Shown here: positions 7,454 to 7,790 of the stretch, in pieces
How the letters are laid out: every line of letters begins with the position of its first letter
How positions within the stretch are numbered: the first letter of the stretch is position 1
DNA from: an uncultured Mollicutes bacterium
GTDB lineage: Bacteria > Bacillota_I > Bacilli_A > Acholeplasmatales > Anaeroplasmataceae
Reading direction: 5' to 3'
Length of the DNA: 7,790 nucleotides
Assembly: GCA_947174685.1 (NCBI GenBank)
Contig: CAMWJY010000030.1
Span: 1-7,790, forward strand
Program-made: the position numbers and the translations under genes
Notes under the pieces: generated by a model
Seen by the model: only the letters and a program-made list of their open reading frames with translations
What the model was told of the DNA's origin: nothing
Database searches by the model: none

Positions 7454-7470
7454 GAAAAAATACTTTTTTT
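7454..7470 (+). terminator. Possible weak A/T hairpin terminator after pheT
   Basis: GAAAAAA (7454-7460) can pair with TTTTTTT (7464-7470) around a three-base TAC loop, seven bases past the pheT stop. The 3' arm doubles as the T run. The stem holds only A-T and G-T pairs, so on its own it is far weaker than a normal intrinsic terminator. No better candidate follows pheT before the next gene, so this, or read-through, ends the operon. Confidence 0.35.
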
Positions 7471-7471
7471 G

Positions 7472-7524
7472 GTTGTTTTCAACAAAATGTTTACAAAATA
7501 AACAAAATGTTTAGTGAAAACAAC
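7472..7524 (+). repeat. Nested inverted and direct repeats, candidate operator region
   Basis: A perfect 10-bp inverted repeat, GTTGTTTTCA (7472-7481) and TGAAAACAAC (7515-7524), encloses two exact copies of the 13-mer AACAAAATGTTTA (7481-7493 and 7501-7513) whose starts are 20 bp apart, about two helical turns. Between them TGTTTA (7488-7493) and TAAACA (7499-7504) form a further inverted repeat. The cluster lies directly upstream of the promoter for the XRE regulator. Binding sites for that regulator (autoregulation) are the simplest reading. The DNA is very A/T-rich, so short matches are cheap, but the 13-bp and 10-bp exact matches are longer than I would expect by chance in 140 bp. Confidence 0.6.
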
Positions 7525-7548
7525 AACAAATTGTTTTACAATTATAAT
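7514..7548 (+). promoter_or_regulatory. Probable promoter of the XRE regulator gene
   Basis: Two -10 choices overlap. TACAAT (7537-7542) lies exactly 17 bp after GTGAAA (7514-7519), a fair -35. The perfect TATAAT (7543-7548) has no good -35 at 16-18 bp and no TG extension. Either would start transcription about 30-40 bases before the ATG at 7587. A small palindrome, AATTGT-TTT-ACAATT (7529-7543), covers the -10 region and the right arm of the larger inverted repeat overlaps the -35, which would suit repression by a bound protein. Confidence 0.55.
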
Positions 7549-7586
7549 GAATGATTTTAAACTATTTGTGATGAGAGGTATTAAAT

Positions 7587-7790
7587 ATGGGAATCGGAAA
7601 TAATATTAAAGAACAAAGAACAAAATTAGGATTAACGCAAAAGGATGTGGCAGACAAGCTGAATGTAACTGCTCAGGCTGTTTCTCGTTGGGAAAATGAA
7701 GATGTTGAGCCAAGTATCGATACATTGAAGCAGCTATCTTCATTATTTAATGTATCCTTAGATGAATTTTTAAATAATGATTATACACCA
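7587..7790 (+). CDS. XRE-family helix-turn-helix transcriptional regulator, 5' part
   Basis: The frame starts at ATG 7587 and is open to the right edge, giving 68 residues (begins MGIGNNIKEQRTKLGLTQKD). Residues 5-61 form a complete HTH_3/XRE DNA-binding domain: LRxxxGLTQ-like RTKLGLTQKDVADKLNV at 11-27, the recognition helix region VTAQAVSRWENE at 27-38, then EPSIDTLKQLSSLFNVSLDEFL at 41-62. GAGAGG at 7573-7578, eight bases before the ATG, is a fair ribosome site. In Firmicutes this VSRWE-type domain often heads a longer protein with a C-terminal sensor or membrane part, but whatever follows is outside the window. Its own promoter and the repeats before it suggest a separate, self-controlled transcript. 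The target genes cannot be told from here. Confidence 0.93.
   Translation, partial: MGIGNNIKEQRTKLGLTQKDVADKLNVTAQAVSRWENEDVEPSIDTLKQLSSLFNVSLDEFLNNDYTP

Noticed and set aside
7571..7573. ATG at 7571 as an alternative start of the XRE regulator
   Set aside because: It is in a different frame from the helix-turn-helix domain, and the ATG at 7587 has a GAGAGG ribosome site at good spacing.

Overview
The window looks like chromosome of a low-G+C Gram-positive bacterium (Firmicutes/Bacillota). The evidence is AT-rich DNA with AT-rich third codon positions, strong AGGAGG-type ribosome sites, a T-box leader, a YhaM-type nuclease and the gene order pheS-pheT. The protein styles suggest an Erysipelotrichia-like gut commensal, but that placement is an impression from sequence style. 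Every gene I can support reads on the + strand.

Layout. Positions 1-3743 hold a tightly packed run of four genes. First is the 3' part of a type I pullulanase (pulA, cut by the left edge). It overlaps by one base (TAATG) a 3'-5' exoribonuclease of the YhaM family. Three bases later comes a small three-helix membrane protein of unknown function, which overlaps by 8 bp a 313-residue protein with a soluble N-terminal half and a four-helix membrane half, also unknown. No promoter or strong terminator is visible inside this run, so it is probably one operon whose promoter lies upstream of the window.

Positions 3744-4031 hold the control region of the phenylalanyl-tRNA synthetase operon: a sigma-A type promoter, then a complete T-box riboswitch. 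The T-box has a UUC (Phe) specifier in a recognisable Stem I loop, a GGTG apical motif, a short Stem III, the T-box sequence with its UGGU bulge, and mutually exclusive antiterminator and terminator helices. It controls pheS (4032-5072) and pheT (5074-7446), which encode the two subunits of the alpha2-beta2 enzyme. Uncharged tRNA-Phe should stabilise the antiterminator and switch both genes on.

Positions 7447-7586 form a short intergenic region with an A/T-only hairpin after pheT, an unusual nest of direct and inverted repeats, and a promoter. The repeats probably include operator sites for the next gene, an XRE-family helix-turn-helix regulator that starts at 7587 and runs off the right edge.

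The window is mostly core housekeeping sequence. I see no mobile element, CRISPR array, tRNA or rRNA gene. The parts least explained by known families are the two unknown membrane proteins and the repeat cluster before the regulator. I do not see a clearly new multi-gene system.
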